Below, one piece after another: positions 1 through 8,700 of a stretch of DNA of 64,000 nucleotides (position 1 is its first letter; the number at the start of each line of letters is the position of its first letter). The stretch comes from Pseudorhodoferax sp. Leaf265 (GTDB lineage Bacteria; Pseudomonadota; Gammaproteobacteria; Burkholderiales; Burkholderiaceae_C), in NCBI RefSeq assembly GCF_001422365.1, contig NZ_LMMT01000001.1, forward strand, positions 536,820 to 600,819, written 5' to 3'. Under the pieces are notes generated by a model. It was given only the letters and a program-made list of their open reading frames with translations. It did no database searches and had not been told where the DNA came from. The position numbers were made by a program, and so were the translations under genes.

Positions 1-1
1 C

Positions 2-241
2 GCCTTCGAGAGCATCTACGGCCAGAACCCGATGGCCTACCTGCGCACGCTGCGGCTGGCGGCTGCGCGCCGGCAGCTGACCAGTGGTGCGCCCGGCGTG
101 CTGGTCCAGGACGTCGCGGCTGCCGTGGGCTTCAGCCATCTGCCGCGCTTCGCCCAGGCCTATGCACAGATGTACGGCGAGCGGCCGTCGGAGTCGCTGG
201 CCGCCAGCGCGCCTAGAACAGGTAGAAGGCCCGCAGGTTGA
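2..241 (+). CDS. AraC-family transcriptional regulator, C-terminal fragment (cut by window edge)
   Basis: Only the last 79 residues are present; the frame is open to the left edge. They match the second half of an AraC/XylS DNA-binding domain: the conserved linker with G-x-x-P-x-x-Y-L-R, a helix rich in R and L, then the second helix-turn-helix with the A-x-x-V-G-F-S-x-x-x-x-F motif and the final G-x-x-P-S/E. The ligand-binding half is outside the window, so the regulated pathway cannot be told. It converges on the outer-membrane protein gene and overlaps its 3' end by about 29 bp. Confidence 0.85.
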   Translation, partial: AFESIYGQNPMAYLRTLRLAAARRQLTSGAPGVLVQDVAAAVGFSHLPRFAQAYAQMYGERPSESLAASAPRTGRRPAG

Positions 242-1133
242 GGCGCGCCTGCTCGCGCAGGCCGTTGCGCACGTGCACGTCGCGTGCAACGGTGGCCATC
301 AACTGCAGGTTCGGGGCCACGAAGGTGCTGGCCGTGAGCTTGACGGCGGTGGTGCCCACGGTGTCGTTCAGCGAGACACCGTCGACGCGGCTTTCGCCGC
401 CCAGGGCGTGCGTGATCCCCAGCGCCGTGGAGACGCCTGCAGCGGGGTCGTAGCGCAGGTACAGCTGGCCGGCGTACAAGGGTTTTTGCCGCAAGGTCGC
501 ATCGGCCGCCGCACCGCAGGCGGCACGGCAGGCGTCGTTCTTGCCGAAGAAGGTGACGTCGCCCACCGCATCGACGCGCCAACGCGGCGCAATGGCGCGG
601 GTATAGGCCGTCTGCAGCGCCAACTTCCAGCGGTGCTCGCCGAGGTTCAGGGGCTGGTCCGCGTCGTAGCTGCCGGTGGGCACGTACAGGTAGGGCGTGA
701 AGCCGAAGACCTCGCCGGATGCCGCGTCGATCTTGTACTTGAAGGCCGTGGCCAGGATGAGGTCGCCCACGCCCGAGCGGCTGCCCAGCGGCGCCAGGTC
801 GCCGGAGGCGCGCAGGTGCCCGAAAGGCAGCAGCAGCTGCGGGTCGACCGTCCAGCGGTCGTCGATGCGCAGCACCTGCAGGTAGCGCGCGATGCCCACC
901 GTGCTGGCCAGCCGCGGCGTGCCCGGCTGGCGTTCACCGGCGGCATAGGCCGCGTCGCGCCGGGCGTACTGGCCATAGACGATGAAGGCACGGGTGCCAT
1001 CGGGCAAGGCGGTGTAGTCGCCGGCTTCGACGTCGATGGCGCGGGCCGTGCAGGGGCCGAGCAGGATGCCCGCGGCGAGCGCGCAGGCACCGAGGCGGGA
1101 CAGGGGCACGGAGCGGCTTGGTTGGCTGGTCAA
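213..1133 (-). CDS. Outer-membrane transporter-like protein (phenol MetA-pathway/porin-like beta barrel)
   Basis: The protein has about 306 residues, with an N-terminal signal peptide (hydrophobic run ending C-T-A-R-A before I-D-V-E-A-G-D-Y), alternating beta-strand character throughout and a terminal Phe (Y-L-F), as in outer-membrane barrels. The E-A-G-D-Y/P-x-G start and G-Y/L-Y-V-P-T-G-S-Y segment resemble the 'MetA-pathway of phenol degradation' family. I chose the TTG at 1133 because GGGAGA lies 6 nt before it; a GTG at 1109 and an ATG at 1220 (overlapping the upstream stop as ATGA) are alternatives. The ATG version would translate the 21-bp regulatory element at 1197-1217, so I disfavour it. 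It probably exports or imports a hydrophobic small molecule; no substrate is visible. Confidence 0.7.
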   Translation of the reverse strand: MTSQPSRSVPLSRLGACALAAGILLGPCTARAIDVEAGDYTALPDGTRAFIVYGQYARRDAAYAAGERQPGTPRLASTVGIARYLQVLRIDDRWTVDPQLLLPFGHLRASGDLAPLGSRSGVGDLILATAFKYKIDAASGEVFGFTPYLYVPTGSYDADQPLNLGEHRWKLALQTAYTRAIAPRWRVDAVGDVTFFGKNDACRAACGAAADATLRQKPLYAGQLYLRYDPAAGVSTALGITHALGGESRVDGVSLNDTVGTTAVKLTASTFVAPNLQLMATVARDVHVRNGLREQARLNLRAFYLF

Positions 1134-1196
1134 TTGGTTTCTCCCACGCCCGACAGCAGGCGCGGAAGAAATTCTGTTGGGCGTGGACGGGCCCGC

Positions 1197-1217
1197 GTTA
1201 TCCAGATTCAGCAAGTT
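1197..1217 (-). promoter_or_regulatory. Shared 21-bp upstream element, copy 1
   Basis: On the + strand this reads GTTATCCAG-A-TTC-A-GCAAGTT and matches 19 of 21 bases of copy 2 at 5700-5720. It lies 63 bp before the preferred start of the outer-membrane protein gene. Read on the minus strand it contains TTGCTGAA with GG exactly 10 bases before the GC, so it could also be a sigma-54 (-24/-12) promoter. The pairing of equal position and sequence suggests shared control with the oxidoreductase gene. Confidence 0.5.
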
Positions 1218-1816
1218 CATGGCCGGCTGCCGAGATACACGAAACACGCCAGCACCTCGCCTGCGCCGCAGGCCACCGCGCGCACCGCCGGATGCGCCAC
1301 GCGCGGGCCGCTGAGGGCCTTGCCGGCATAGCCCAGGGCCGTCGCGGCGCCCAGCACCGCGCCCAGCGAGGCCCCCACGCTCATCCATTGCTCGTGCGGT
1401 GGCACCTGCGGCACGTCGGTGGCGATGCGCGCCACCACGCTGAGCAGGCACGGCGCGCCGAAGGCCTTGGCGCACTCCTCGTCGCGCACCTGCGCATCGA
1501 GCAGCGCCGCACACGCCAGGCCGCGCGCCGCCGCGGCGTAGGCCAGGAAGGCCTGGGCATAGCGCTCACGCTGGTCGGTGTCGGCCGGCACGATGCGGCA
1601 GGGGCGCAGCCGGCCATGGTCGGAGACATTCGCCGCGGCCTGCAGCAGCAGCGCACATTCGCCCGGCCCCGGGCCCGGCGCCACCAGCTTGCGCGGGCCG
1701 GTGGAGCGGCGCGTGAGCCAGGGGGCCAGCAGGGCGCTGGTGGCGTCGCACCCGGGTGCGGCCACGCAGGCGGTCCGGTGCGCCGGTGCGCCCTCGCCCG
1801 GCCCGGCGATGCTCAT
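1217..1816 (-). CDS. Unrecognised 199-residue Cys-rich protein of the redox operon
   Basis: The ATG overlaps the stop of the upstream flavoprotein reductase as ATGA, so the two are translationally coupled. The protein has about nine Cys residues (for example near the N-terminus and in G-L-A-C-A-A-L, E-E-C-A-K, A-P-C-L-L), an Ala-rich helical middle and two short Gly/Ala-rich hydrophobic stretches near the C-terminus, but no CxxC motif. I do not recognise the family. The context (molybdoenzyme, ferredoxin, reductase upstream; outer-membrane protein downstream) suggests an accessory role in that pathway, which is an inference only. Confidence 0.7.
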   Translation of the reverse strand: MSIAGPGEGAPAHRTACVAAPGCDATSALLAPWLTRRSTGPRKLVAPGPGPGECALLLQAAANVSDHGRLRPCRIVPADTDQRERYAQAFLAYAAAARGLACAALLDAQVRDEECAKAFGAPCLLSVVARIATDVPQVPPHEQWMSVGASLGAVLGAATALGYAGKALSGPRVAHPAVRAVACGAGEVLACFVYLGSRP

Positions 1817-3147
1817 GCAGGGGCCAGGGTGGCCAGCGTGCGCAGCGCGTCGTCGAGCGACAGCAGCTTCTCGCGCGGCTTGCCCAGCGCAGCGCCCTGC
1901 GCGCGCTCGTGCGCATCGAGCAGGCACCAGCCGGCATGGCCGAACGTGGCGATGCCGCGCGACTGCAGCAGCGCGCCGAAGTCGGTGGCCTGCGGCGGCG
2001 GGCCCTGCAGCAGCGCGGGCAGGGTCGCGAGCAGCGTCGCGGCGGTCTCGTCGCCGCAGGCCCGGTTCGTACCGATGATGCCGGACGGGCCGCGCTTGGC
2101 CCAACCCGCCACGAACAGGCCGGGCACCGCTTGCCCCGCCTCGTCCAGCACCTGGCCCGCGCGGTGGTGCAGGTGGCCTGCCGCGGTGCAGCCGGGTGCG
2201 CCCGGGATCGCACGGCTGGCGAAGCCGACGCAGGTGACGGCGATTCCGCAGGCAATCTCGACGTCCTGACCAGCGCCCAGGCCCGAACGCAGCCGCACGC
2301 CACGCAGCGTGCCGGCACCGACGAAGGCCGTCGGCGTGGCGTGGAACCACAGGTTCACCGTCAGCCTGCCGTCCGTCGCGTCCACCGGCACGTCGCGCTG
2401 GGCGCGCAGCCACTGCAGCACGCGCCGGGCGTCCGGGCTGTCGGCCTGCTCCCACATGGCCTCGGTGAAGCTGTCGGCCTGCGGCAGCCGGATGCGCACA
2501 TTGGGCAGGTCGGCCAGCTGGCGGAACTCCTTGAAGGTGAACTTCATGCTGCCCGGGCCGCCGCGGCCCAGCAGGTGCACCTCGCGGATGCCGCGCTGGC
2601 GAAACGCCTGCAGCATCGGCTGGGGGATGTCGGAGACGGCCAGGTCGTCGAAGCTGCGGACCAGCAGCCGGCACACGTCCAGCGCCACGTTGCCGTGGCC
2701 GACGATGGCCGCGCTGTCCACGGCGAGGTCCGGCGCCAGGCCGGCATGCTCGGCGTGGCCGTTGTACCAGCCCACGAAGGCAGCCGCGCTGAAGACCTGC
2801 GGCAGCGACTCGCCTGCGATGCCCAAGCGGCGGCCCAGGGCGGCGCCATGCGTGAGCACGACGGCGTGGCTGCCGGCGCGCAGCGCGTCCAGTGCGAGGT
2901 CGCGGCCGATCTCGACGCCGGCATGCAGCTGCAGCCGCGCGTGGCCGGCGATGCCATCGAACACGGCGGCGACCTGCTTGAGCTTCTGGTGGTCCGGCGC
3001 CACGCCGTAGCGCACCAGCCCGTGCGGCGCGGCGGCACGCTCGAACAGGTGCAGCCGGCCACCGGGCAGGGCCTGCAGCAGGGCCTCGGCGACGTAGAAG
3101 CCGGCCGGGCCGGCGCCGACGATGGAGATGACCGGGGCGGGCGTCAT
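1813..3147 (-). CDS. FAD/NAD(P)-dependent ferredoxin reductase, adrenodoxin-reductase type
   Basis: This 444-residue flavoprotein is expected to pass electrons between NADP(H) and the ferredoxin encoded just before it. The FAD-binding GxGxxG is at the extreme N-terminus (I-V-G-A-G-P-A-G-F-Y). Family signatures follow: the G-L-V-R-Y-G-V-A-P-D-H segment, the NADP Rossmann site I-V-G-H-G-N-V-A-L-D-V near residue 150, and the C-terminal FAD site G-W-A-K-R-G-P-S-G-I-I-G-T-N. The length agrees with FprA and mitochondrial adrenodoxin reductases (about 450). It starts 16 nt after the ferredoxin stop and overlaps the next gene by 4 nt. Confidence 0.92.
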   Translation of the reverse strand: MTPAPVISIVGAGPAGFYVAEALLQALPGGRLHLFERAAAPHGLVRYGVAPDHQKLKQVAAVFDGIAGHARLQLHAGVEIGRDLALDALRAGSHAVVLTHGAALGRRLGIAGESLPQVFSAAAFVGWYNGHAEHAGLAPDLAVDSAAIVGHGNVALDVCRLLVRSFDDLAVSDIPQPMLQAFRQRGIREVHLLGRGGPGSMKFTFKEFRQLADLPNVRIRLPQADSFTEAMWEQADSPDARRVLQWLRAQRDVPVDATDGRLTVNLWFHATPTAFVGAGTLRGVRLRSGLGAGQDVEIACGIAVTCVGFASRAIPGAPGCTAAGHLHHRAGQVLDEAGQAVPGLFVAGWAKRGPSGIIGTNRACGDETAATLLATLPALLQGPPPQATDFGALLQSRGIATFGHAGWCLLDAHERAQGAALGKPREKLLSLDDALRTLATLAPA

Positions 3148-3163
3148 GCTGCGGCCTGCACGG

Positions 3164-3469
3164 TCAGTGGCCGAGTGCGGCGCGCCGCTCGGCCGCGGTC
3201 GGCAGCGGCACGGCGCGCTCGCGCACCGTGGGCAAGGCCTTGGCGCGCTCGGCGTTCACGCCGATCCAGATCTGCTGGTCGTCCTCCAGGTCGAAGCTGT
3301 CGACGATGGCATGCACCGGGCATTGGGGCACGCAGGCGCCGCAGTCCACGCACAGGTCGGGGTCGATGTACAGCCGCGTGCCGTCGCCGCGGAAGCAGGC
3401 GACGGGACAGACGGTCACGCATTCGGTGTAGCGGCACTGCGTGCAGTTGTCGGTGACGACGTGGGTCAT
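3164..3469 (-). CDS. fdxA: 7Fe ferredoxin ([3Fe-4S][4Fe-4S], FdxA type)
   Basis: This small cytoplasmic electron carrier has 101 residues, with the FdxA-type N-terminus D-N-C-T-Q-C-R-Y-T-E-C-V-T-V-C-P and a second cluster motif C-V-D-C-G-A-C-V-P-Q-C-P, followed by the usual acidic and helical tail (about 107 residues in the family). It lies between the molybdopterin oxidoreductase and the flavoprotein reductase in one minus-strand operon, so the likely path is enzyme to ferredoxin to FAD reductase to NADP, or the reverse. The symbol is by family resemblance; a chromosome may carry another fdxA. Confidence 0.9.
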   Translation of the reverse strand: MTHVVTDNCTQCRYTECVTVCPVACFRGDGTRLYIDPDLCVDCGACVPQCPVHAIVDSFDLEDDQQIWIGVNAERAKALPTVRERAVPLPTAAERRAALGH

Positions 3470-3496
3470 GGTGGGTGGTGTGTTGCTCTGGAAAGG

Positions 3497-5641
3497 TCAG
3501 CCCGGCACGACCTCGACCAGGTTGTCGGAGAAGGTCGGCGCGCGGCCCAGGTCGGCGAACGCCGTGGGATTGAGCGCCGCCGGGGTGGCGCCGGCGATGC
3601 TGCCCGCGACCCAGAAGCCCAGCGGCGCGACGACCACGCCCGCCATCGCATCCTCGGTGACGCGCGCCTGCGCCTTGAAGCTGCCGCGGCCGTTGCGCAC
3701 CGTGACGACATCCTCGTGCGCGATGCCGCGCACCGCGGCGTCGGCGGGGTGGATCATCACGTACTGCGGCCCCTGGTGGGCCAGCTGGCGACGCATGTTG
3801 CCGTAGTTGGAATTGAGGAAGGCGTGGCCCTTGGGCGACATCATCGAGAGCGGGTAGGAGGCGGCCAATGCCGCGTCCGTCGCCCCGGTCTCGTGGCGTG
3901 GCCGGAACGTGGGCAGCGCATCGACCGGCCCACCGTCCTGCAGGCCGGCGTAGCCCTGGCGGAACACCGGCAGCACGAAGTTGCCGCCGGCCGCCATCGA
4001 GGCCTTCAGCTCGACCTTGCCCGAAGGCGTGGGAAAGCCGCCTTCGGCATGCGGCGCATAGCTGTCGGGCGCAGGCAGGTTCAGCCGTGCATAACCGGTG
4101 GCGCGCAGGCCCTCCATGCTGATGCCCTGCAGGGCGGGGTGGTCCCACACCATGGACTCGCGCATGATCTGTTCGTCGTCGCGGTAGAAGAACGGATCGT
4201 CGAACCCCATGGCGCGCGCCAGCCGCCGGAACAGCTCGGCGTTGCTCACGGCCTCGCCGATGGGCGCGACGGACGGCTGGTTCAGCGTCAGGTAGAAGTG
4301 CCCCCAGGAGAACATCAGGTCGGCCTGCTCGACCTGCGTGGTGGCGGGCAGCAGGATGTCGGCGTAGCGCGCGGTGTCGGTCACGAAATGCTCGCTCACC
4401 ACCGTGAACAGGTCCTCGCGCGACAGCCCCTCGACCAGCCGCGCCTGGTCGGGCGCCACCACCAGCGGGTTGCTGTTGTAGACGAACAGCGTCTCGATCG
4501 GCGTCTGCAGTCCCAGATCGTGCGTGAGCGCGCGGCCCAGTTGCCACTGGTTGACGACCGGCGTGCCCTCGGGGATGAAGTCCGCGCGGTGCAGGCCGTC
4601 CCAGTTGATCGGGAATGCCCACAGCGGCAGCTGCAGGATGCCGCCACCCGGCTTGCGCCAGGCGCCGACCAGGGCCGGCAGGCTCGTGACGGCGCGCACC
4701 AGCTGCCCACCGCCGGCCGAGCGCTCGATGCCCACGCCGATGCGGATCGCGGACGGCTGCACCGTGGCGTACTCGCGCGCCAGCACGCGGATGACCTCGG
4801 CGTCCACGCCCGTCACTTCGGCGGCGAACTCCGGGGTGTACTGCTGGACGTGCGCCTGCAGTTCGTCGAAGCCGGTGGTGTACTTCTCCACGTAGTCGGC
4901 ATCGGTGAGTCCCTCGTTGACGATGACGTGCATCATCGCCAGGGCCAGCGCGGCGTCGGTGCCCGGGCGGATGCGGATGTGCTGGTCGGCCTGCTGCGCG
5001 CCACGGGTGCGCACCGGGTCGATGACGATCAGCTTGGCGCCGTTGCGCTGCGCCTTCTCCACGAACGGCCACATGTGGGCGTTGGTGCTCAGCATGTTGC
5101 AGGCCCACAGGATGATCAGCCTGGAGTGCTGGAAGCTCTCCGGGTCCATGCCGGGCGTGGGCCCCACGGTCATGATGTAGCCGGTGCAGGCGCCCGAATC
5201 GCAGAACGTGCGCTCGGACACCGTGGCGCCCAGCTTGTTGAAGAACGGGTCGCCGACGGTCAGGCCATTCACCAGGCCCTGGGTGCCCAGGTAGCTGTAC
5301 GGCAGGATCGCGTGCGGGCCCGAGCGGGCGATGGTGGCGCGCAGGCGCGCGCTGACCGTCTCCAAGGCCTCGTCCCAGCCGATGCGTTCGAACTGGCCCG
5401 CACCCTTGGGGCCCTTGCGGCGCATCGGGTAGAGCACGCGCTCGGGATGGTAGACGCGCTCCTGGTAGTGGTTGGTCTTGGCGCACAGGCGCCCCTGGGT
5501 GAACGGATGGTCGGGATTGCCCTGCACGCCCGTGACCTTGCCGTCCTTGACCTTGACCAGCATGGAGCAGGTGTCGGGGCAATCGTGGGGACAGGCGCCG
5601 AGGACGGTGGTCTCACCGCCGGCCGATGGTTGAGTGCTCAC
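3497..5641 (-). CDS. Molybdopterin-dependent oxidoreductase (DMSO reductase/formate dehydrogenase superfamily)
   Basis: 714 residues. The N-terminal [4Fe-4S] motif is C-P-H-D-C-P-D-T-C followed about 27 residues later by R-L-C-A-K. Bis-MGD-binding segments follow, including S-Y-L-G-T-Q-G, L-W-A-C-N-M, V-I-D-P-V-R-T and the C-terminal domain with G-H-A-F-L-N-S. Where many family members place the metal-ligand Cys/Sec/Ser there is F-C-D-S-G-A-C-T-G, so a Cys ligand is likely. There is no Tat signal, so the enzyme is probably cytoplasmic. The start is a GTG with only a weak GGAA ahead. The substrate cannot be assigned; formate dehydrogenase-like and thiosulfate/polysulfide reductase-like members share this layout. 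It is the first gene of the redox operon. Confidence 0.88.
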   Translation of the reverse strand: MSTQPSAGGETTVLGACPHDCPDTCSMLVKVKDGKVTGVQGNPDHPFTQGRLCAKTNHYQERVYHPERVLYPMRRKGPKGAGQFERIGWDEALETVSARLRATIARSGPHAILPYSYLGTQGLVNGLTVGDPFFNKLGATVSERTFCDSGACTGYIMTVGPTPGMDPESFQHSRLIILWACNMLSTNAHMWPFVEKAQRNGAKLIVIDPVRTRGAQQADQHIRIRPGTDAALALAMMHVIVNEGLTDADYVEKYTTGFDELQAHVQQYTPEFAAEVTGVDAEVIRVLAREYATVQPSAIRIGVGIERSAGGGQLVRAVTSLPALVGAWRKPGGGILQLPLWAFPINWDGLHRADFIPEGTPVVNQWQLGRALTHDLGLQTPIETLFVYNSNPLVVAPDQARLVEGLSREDLFTVVSEHFVTDTARYADILLPATTQVEQADLMFSWGHFYLTLNQPSVAPIGEAVSNAELFRRLARAMGFDDPFFYRDDEQIMRESMVWDHPALQGISMEGLRATGYARLNLPAPDSYAPHAEGGFPTPSGKVELKASMAAGGNFVLPVFRQGYAGLQDGGPVDALPTFRPRHETGATDAALAASYPLSMMSPKGHAFLNSNYGNMRRQLAHQGPQYVMIHPADAAVRGIAHEDVVTVRNGRGSFKAQARVTEDAMAGVVVAPLGFWVAGSIAGATPAALNPTAFADLGRAPTFSDNLVEVVPG

Positions 5642-5699
5642 GTGGTGTTCCGGTCGTCATCGTTGGGAAGTCCATTGAAGCACCAGGGCGCTGGCCGCG

Positions 5700-5720
5700 G
5701 TTATCCAGTTTCGGCAAGTT
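5700..5720 (-). promoter_or_regulatory. Shared 21-bp upstream element, copy 2
   Basis: The + strand reads GTTATCCAG-T-TTC-G-GCAAGTT, 59 bp before the GTG of the molybdopterin oxidoreductase and 56 bp before the divergent kinase gene. It differs from copy 1 (1197-1217) at two of 21 bases. Unlike copy 1 it has no GG at the exact sigma-54 distance (the nearest is one base off), so a regulator-binding site is as likely as a promoter core. Confidence 0.5.
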
Positions 5721-5775
5721 TTCCGGCCCTCCCCGGTCCGGCGAGGGTACGTTTATTGCATGGGCCAGGGGTTCC

Positions 5776-8700
5776 ATGGACGACACCTCCGCCGCCGCAG
5801 CCCCCGCCCAGAAGATCTTCCGCATCCGCCGGGAGTACAACACCTGGGTCGCCAACGAGACCATGGAGGATTTCTCGCTGCGCTTCACGCCGCGGGCGCG
5901 CCGCCACTGGTCGGAATTTCGCGTGGCCAACACCGCGCTGGGCGCGGTCTCGTTCCTGGCGCTGGAGGCCATCGGCGCGGCCATGGCGCTGAACTACGGC
6001 TTTGCCAACGCGCTGTGGGCGATCCTGCTGGTCGGCGCCATCACCTTCCTCACCGCGCTGCCGATCAGCTACTACGCGGCGCGCTACGCGGTCGACATGG
6101 ACCTGCTCACGCGCGGCGCGGGCTTCGGCTACCTGGGCTCGACCATCACCTCGCTGATCTACGCCAGCTTCACCTTCATCTTCTTCGCGCTGGAGGCGGC
6201 CATCATGGCCTCGGCGCTGCAGCTGTACTTCACCGGCTGGTCGATCACGGCCTGCTACCTGCTGTCTTCGCTGGTGGTGATTCCGCTGGTGACCTACGGC
6301 ATCACCTTCATCAGCCGGCTGCAGTCGTGGACGCAGCCGCTGTGGCTGGCGCTGCTGGTGCTGCCCTTCATCGCCATCGCGGTCAAGAACCCCGGCGTGT
6401 TCGCGCAGCTGCCCGGCCTGTCGGGCTTCACCTCCGGCGAGAGAGACTTCTCCTGGCTGATGTTCGGCGCGGCCGCCACCATGGCCTTCGCGCTCGTGGT
6501 GCAGGTCGGCGAGCAGGTGGACTTCCTGCGCTTCCTGCCCGAGAAGACCGCGGCCAACCGGCTGCGCTGGTGGGCTGCCGTGCTGGCCGCCGGGCCAGGC
6601 TGGATCGTGCCCGGAATGCTCAAGATGCTGGGCGGCATGCTGCTGGCCTACCTGGTGCTGCAGATCCAGCTGCCGCTGGACAAGGCGCTGGACCCGACGC
6701 AGATGTACCTCGCCGCCTTCGGCCTGCTGTTCGCCGACCCGGCCTGGGCGGTAGCGATCACGGTGGTGTTCGTGGTCATCTCGCAGATCAAGATCAACGT
6801 CACCAATGCCTATGCGGGCTCGCTGGCCTGGTCGAATTTCTTCGCGCGGCTCACGCACAGCCATCCGGGCCGCGTGGTGTGGCTGGTGTTCAACGTGCTG
6901 ATCGCCATCCTGCTGCTCACGCTCGGGGTGTTCCGCGCGCTGGAGGAGGTGCTGGGCCTGTACGCCAACATCGCCATCGCCTGGGTCGGCGCGCTGGTGG
7001 CCGACCTGGTCATCAACAAACCGCTGGGCCTGTCGCCCCAGGGCATCGAATTCCAGCGCGGGCACCTGTACGACATCAACCCGGTGGGCGTGGGCGCCAT
7101 GCTGCTGGCCGGAGCCGTGGGGGTGGCCAGCTACGCCGGTGCGCTGGGGCCGGGGGCGCGCGCGTTCTCGCCCTTGCTGGCGCTGGGCACGGCCCTGTTG
7201 GCCGCGCCGCTGATCGCCTGGGGCACGCGCGGGCGCTGGTACATCGCGCGCCCGCGCACGCCCTTGTGGCAGCCTGGCGAAAGCGTGGCCTGCTCGGTCT
7301 GCGAGAACCGCTTCGAGTCCGAGGACATGTCCTTCTGCCCGGCCTACGGCGCGGCGATCTGCTCGCTGTGCTGCACGCTGGAATCGCGCTGCCACGACCG
7401 CTGCAAGAGCCGCTCCAGCGCGTCCGAGCAGACCCACGACCTGCTGCGCAAGCTGCTGCCCGGCGCGGTGGCGCAGCGCGTGAACTTCCGGCTCACGCAC
7501 TACCTGGTGGTGCTGGTGTCGCTGGTGCTGCTGCTGTCCACCGTGATGGGGCTGGTGTACTACCAGGACGTGGTAGCCGCCAACCTGGACGCCCATGCGC
7601 GCGCCAGCATGCGCACGGGCTTCCAGAAGGTCTACACACTGGCGCTGCTGCTGCTGGCCGTGGGGGCCTGGTGGATCGTGCTGGGTGTGGAAAGCCGCGA
7701 GGTGGCACAGGACGAATCCAACCACCAGAACCAGTTGCTGCTGCGCGAGATCGACGCCCACAAGCGCACCGACGCCGCCTTGCAGAAGGCCAAGGAGGTG
7801 GCCGAGGCCGCCAACCTGGCCAAGACCCGCTTCGTGACCGGCATGAGCCACGAGTTCCGCACGCCGCTCAACAGCATCCTGGGCTATTCGCAGGTGCTGC
7901 TGCGCAGTGCCGACAACGAGGCCGTGCGCGGGCCGGTGGCCACCATCCAGCGCAGCGGCCAGCACCTGTCCAGCCTGATCGACGGCATGCTGGACCTGGC
8001 CCGCATCGAGGCCGGCCGCATGCGCATCGAGCCGGCCGCGGTCTCGCTGCGCGACTTCCTGGACGATCTGGTGCGCATGGTGGAGCCGCAGGCGCATGCC
8101 AAGGGCCTGGCGTTCCGGCTCGAACTGTCGGCGCGGGCCTTGCCGGCCTACGTGCAGGCCGATGCCAGGCGGCTGCGCCAGATCCTGCTGAACCTGCTCA
8201 GCAACGCGATCAAGTTCACGGCCACGGGCCAGGTGGTGCTGCGCGTGTCGCACCGCATGGAGGTGGCGCGTTTCGAGGTCGAGGACAGTGGCGTGGGCAT
8301 TGCCGCGCACGACCTGGAGCGCATCTTCCTGCCGTTCGAGCGCAGCGGCTCGGGCCGCGTCGCGCACGAGCCCGGCACGGGCCTGGGCCTGGCGATCACG
8401 CGGCTGCTGACCGACCTCATGGGCGGCGAACTGTCGGTCACCAGCAGCATCGGCCAGGGCAGCTGCTTCAGGCTCAGGCTGTACATGCGCGAACTGACGG
8501 CCATCGACCAGCACCAGGTGGAGAACCACCGCCGGGTGATCGGCTACCGCGGCGAGCGGCGCCGTCTGCTGCTGGTGGACGACCAGCCCGAGCAGCGCCA
8601 GCTGCTGGCCGCGATCCTGATCCCGCTGGGCTTCGTCACGCAGGAGGCCGCCAGCGGCCCCGAATGCCTGCAGGCCGTGGCCTCGCATCCGCCCGACATG

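Noticed and set aside
1218-1220. ATG at 1220 as the start of the outer-membrane protein
   Set aside because: It overlaps the previous stop neatly, but the first residues translate the 21-bp element that recurs in non-coding DNA at 5700; a TTG with GGGAGA six bases before it (1133) gives a clean signal peptide.
3122-5992. 956-residue + frame opposite the molybdopterin oxidoreductase
   Set aside because: Shadow frame; the minus-strand gene has all cofactor motifs, the + frame none.
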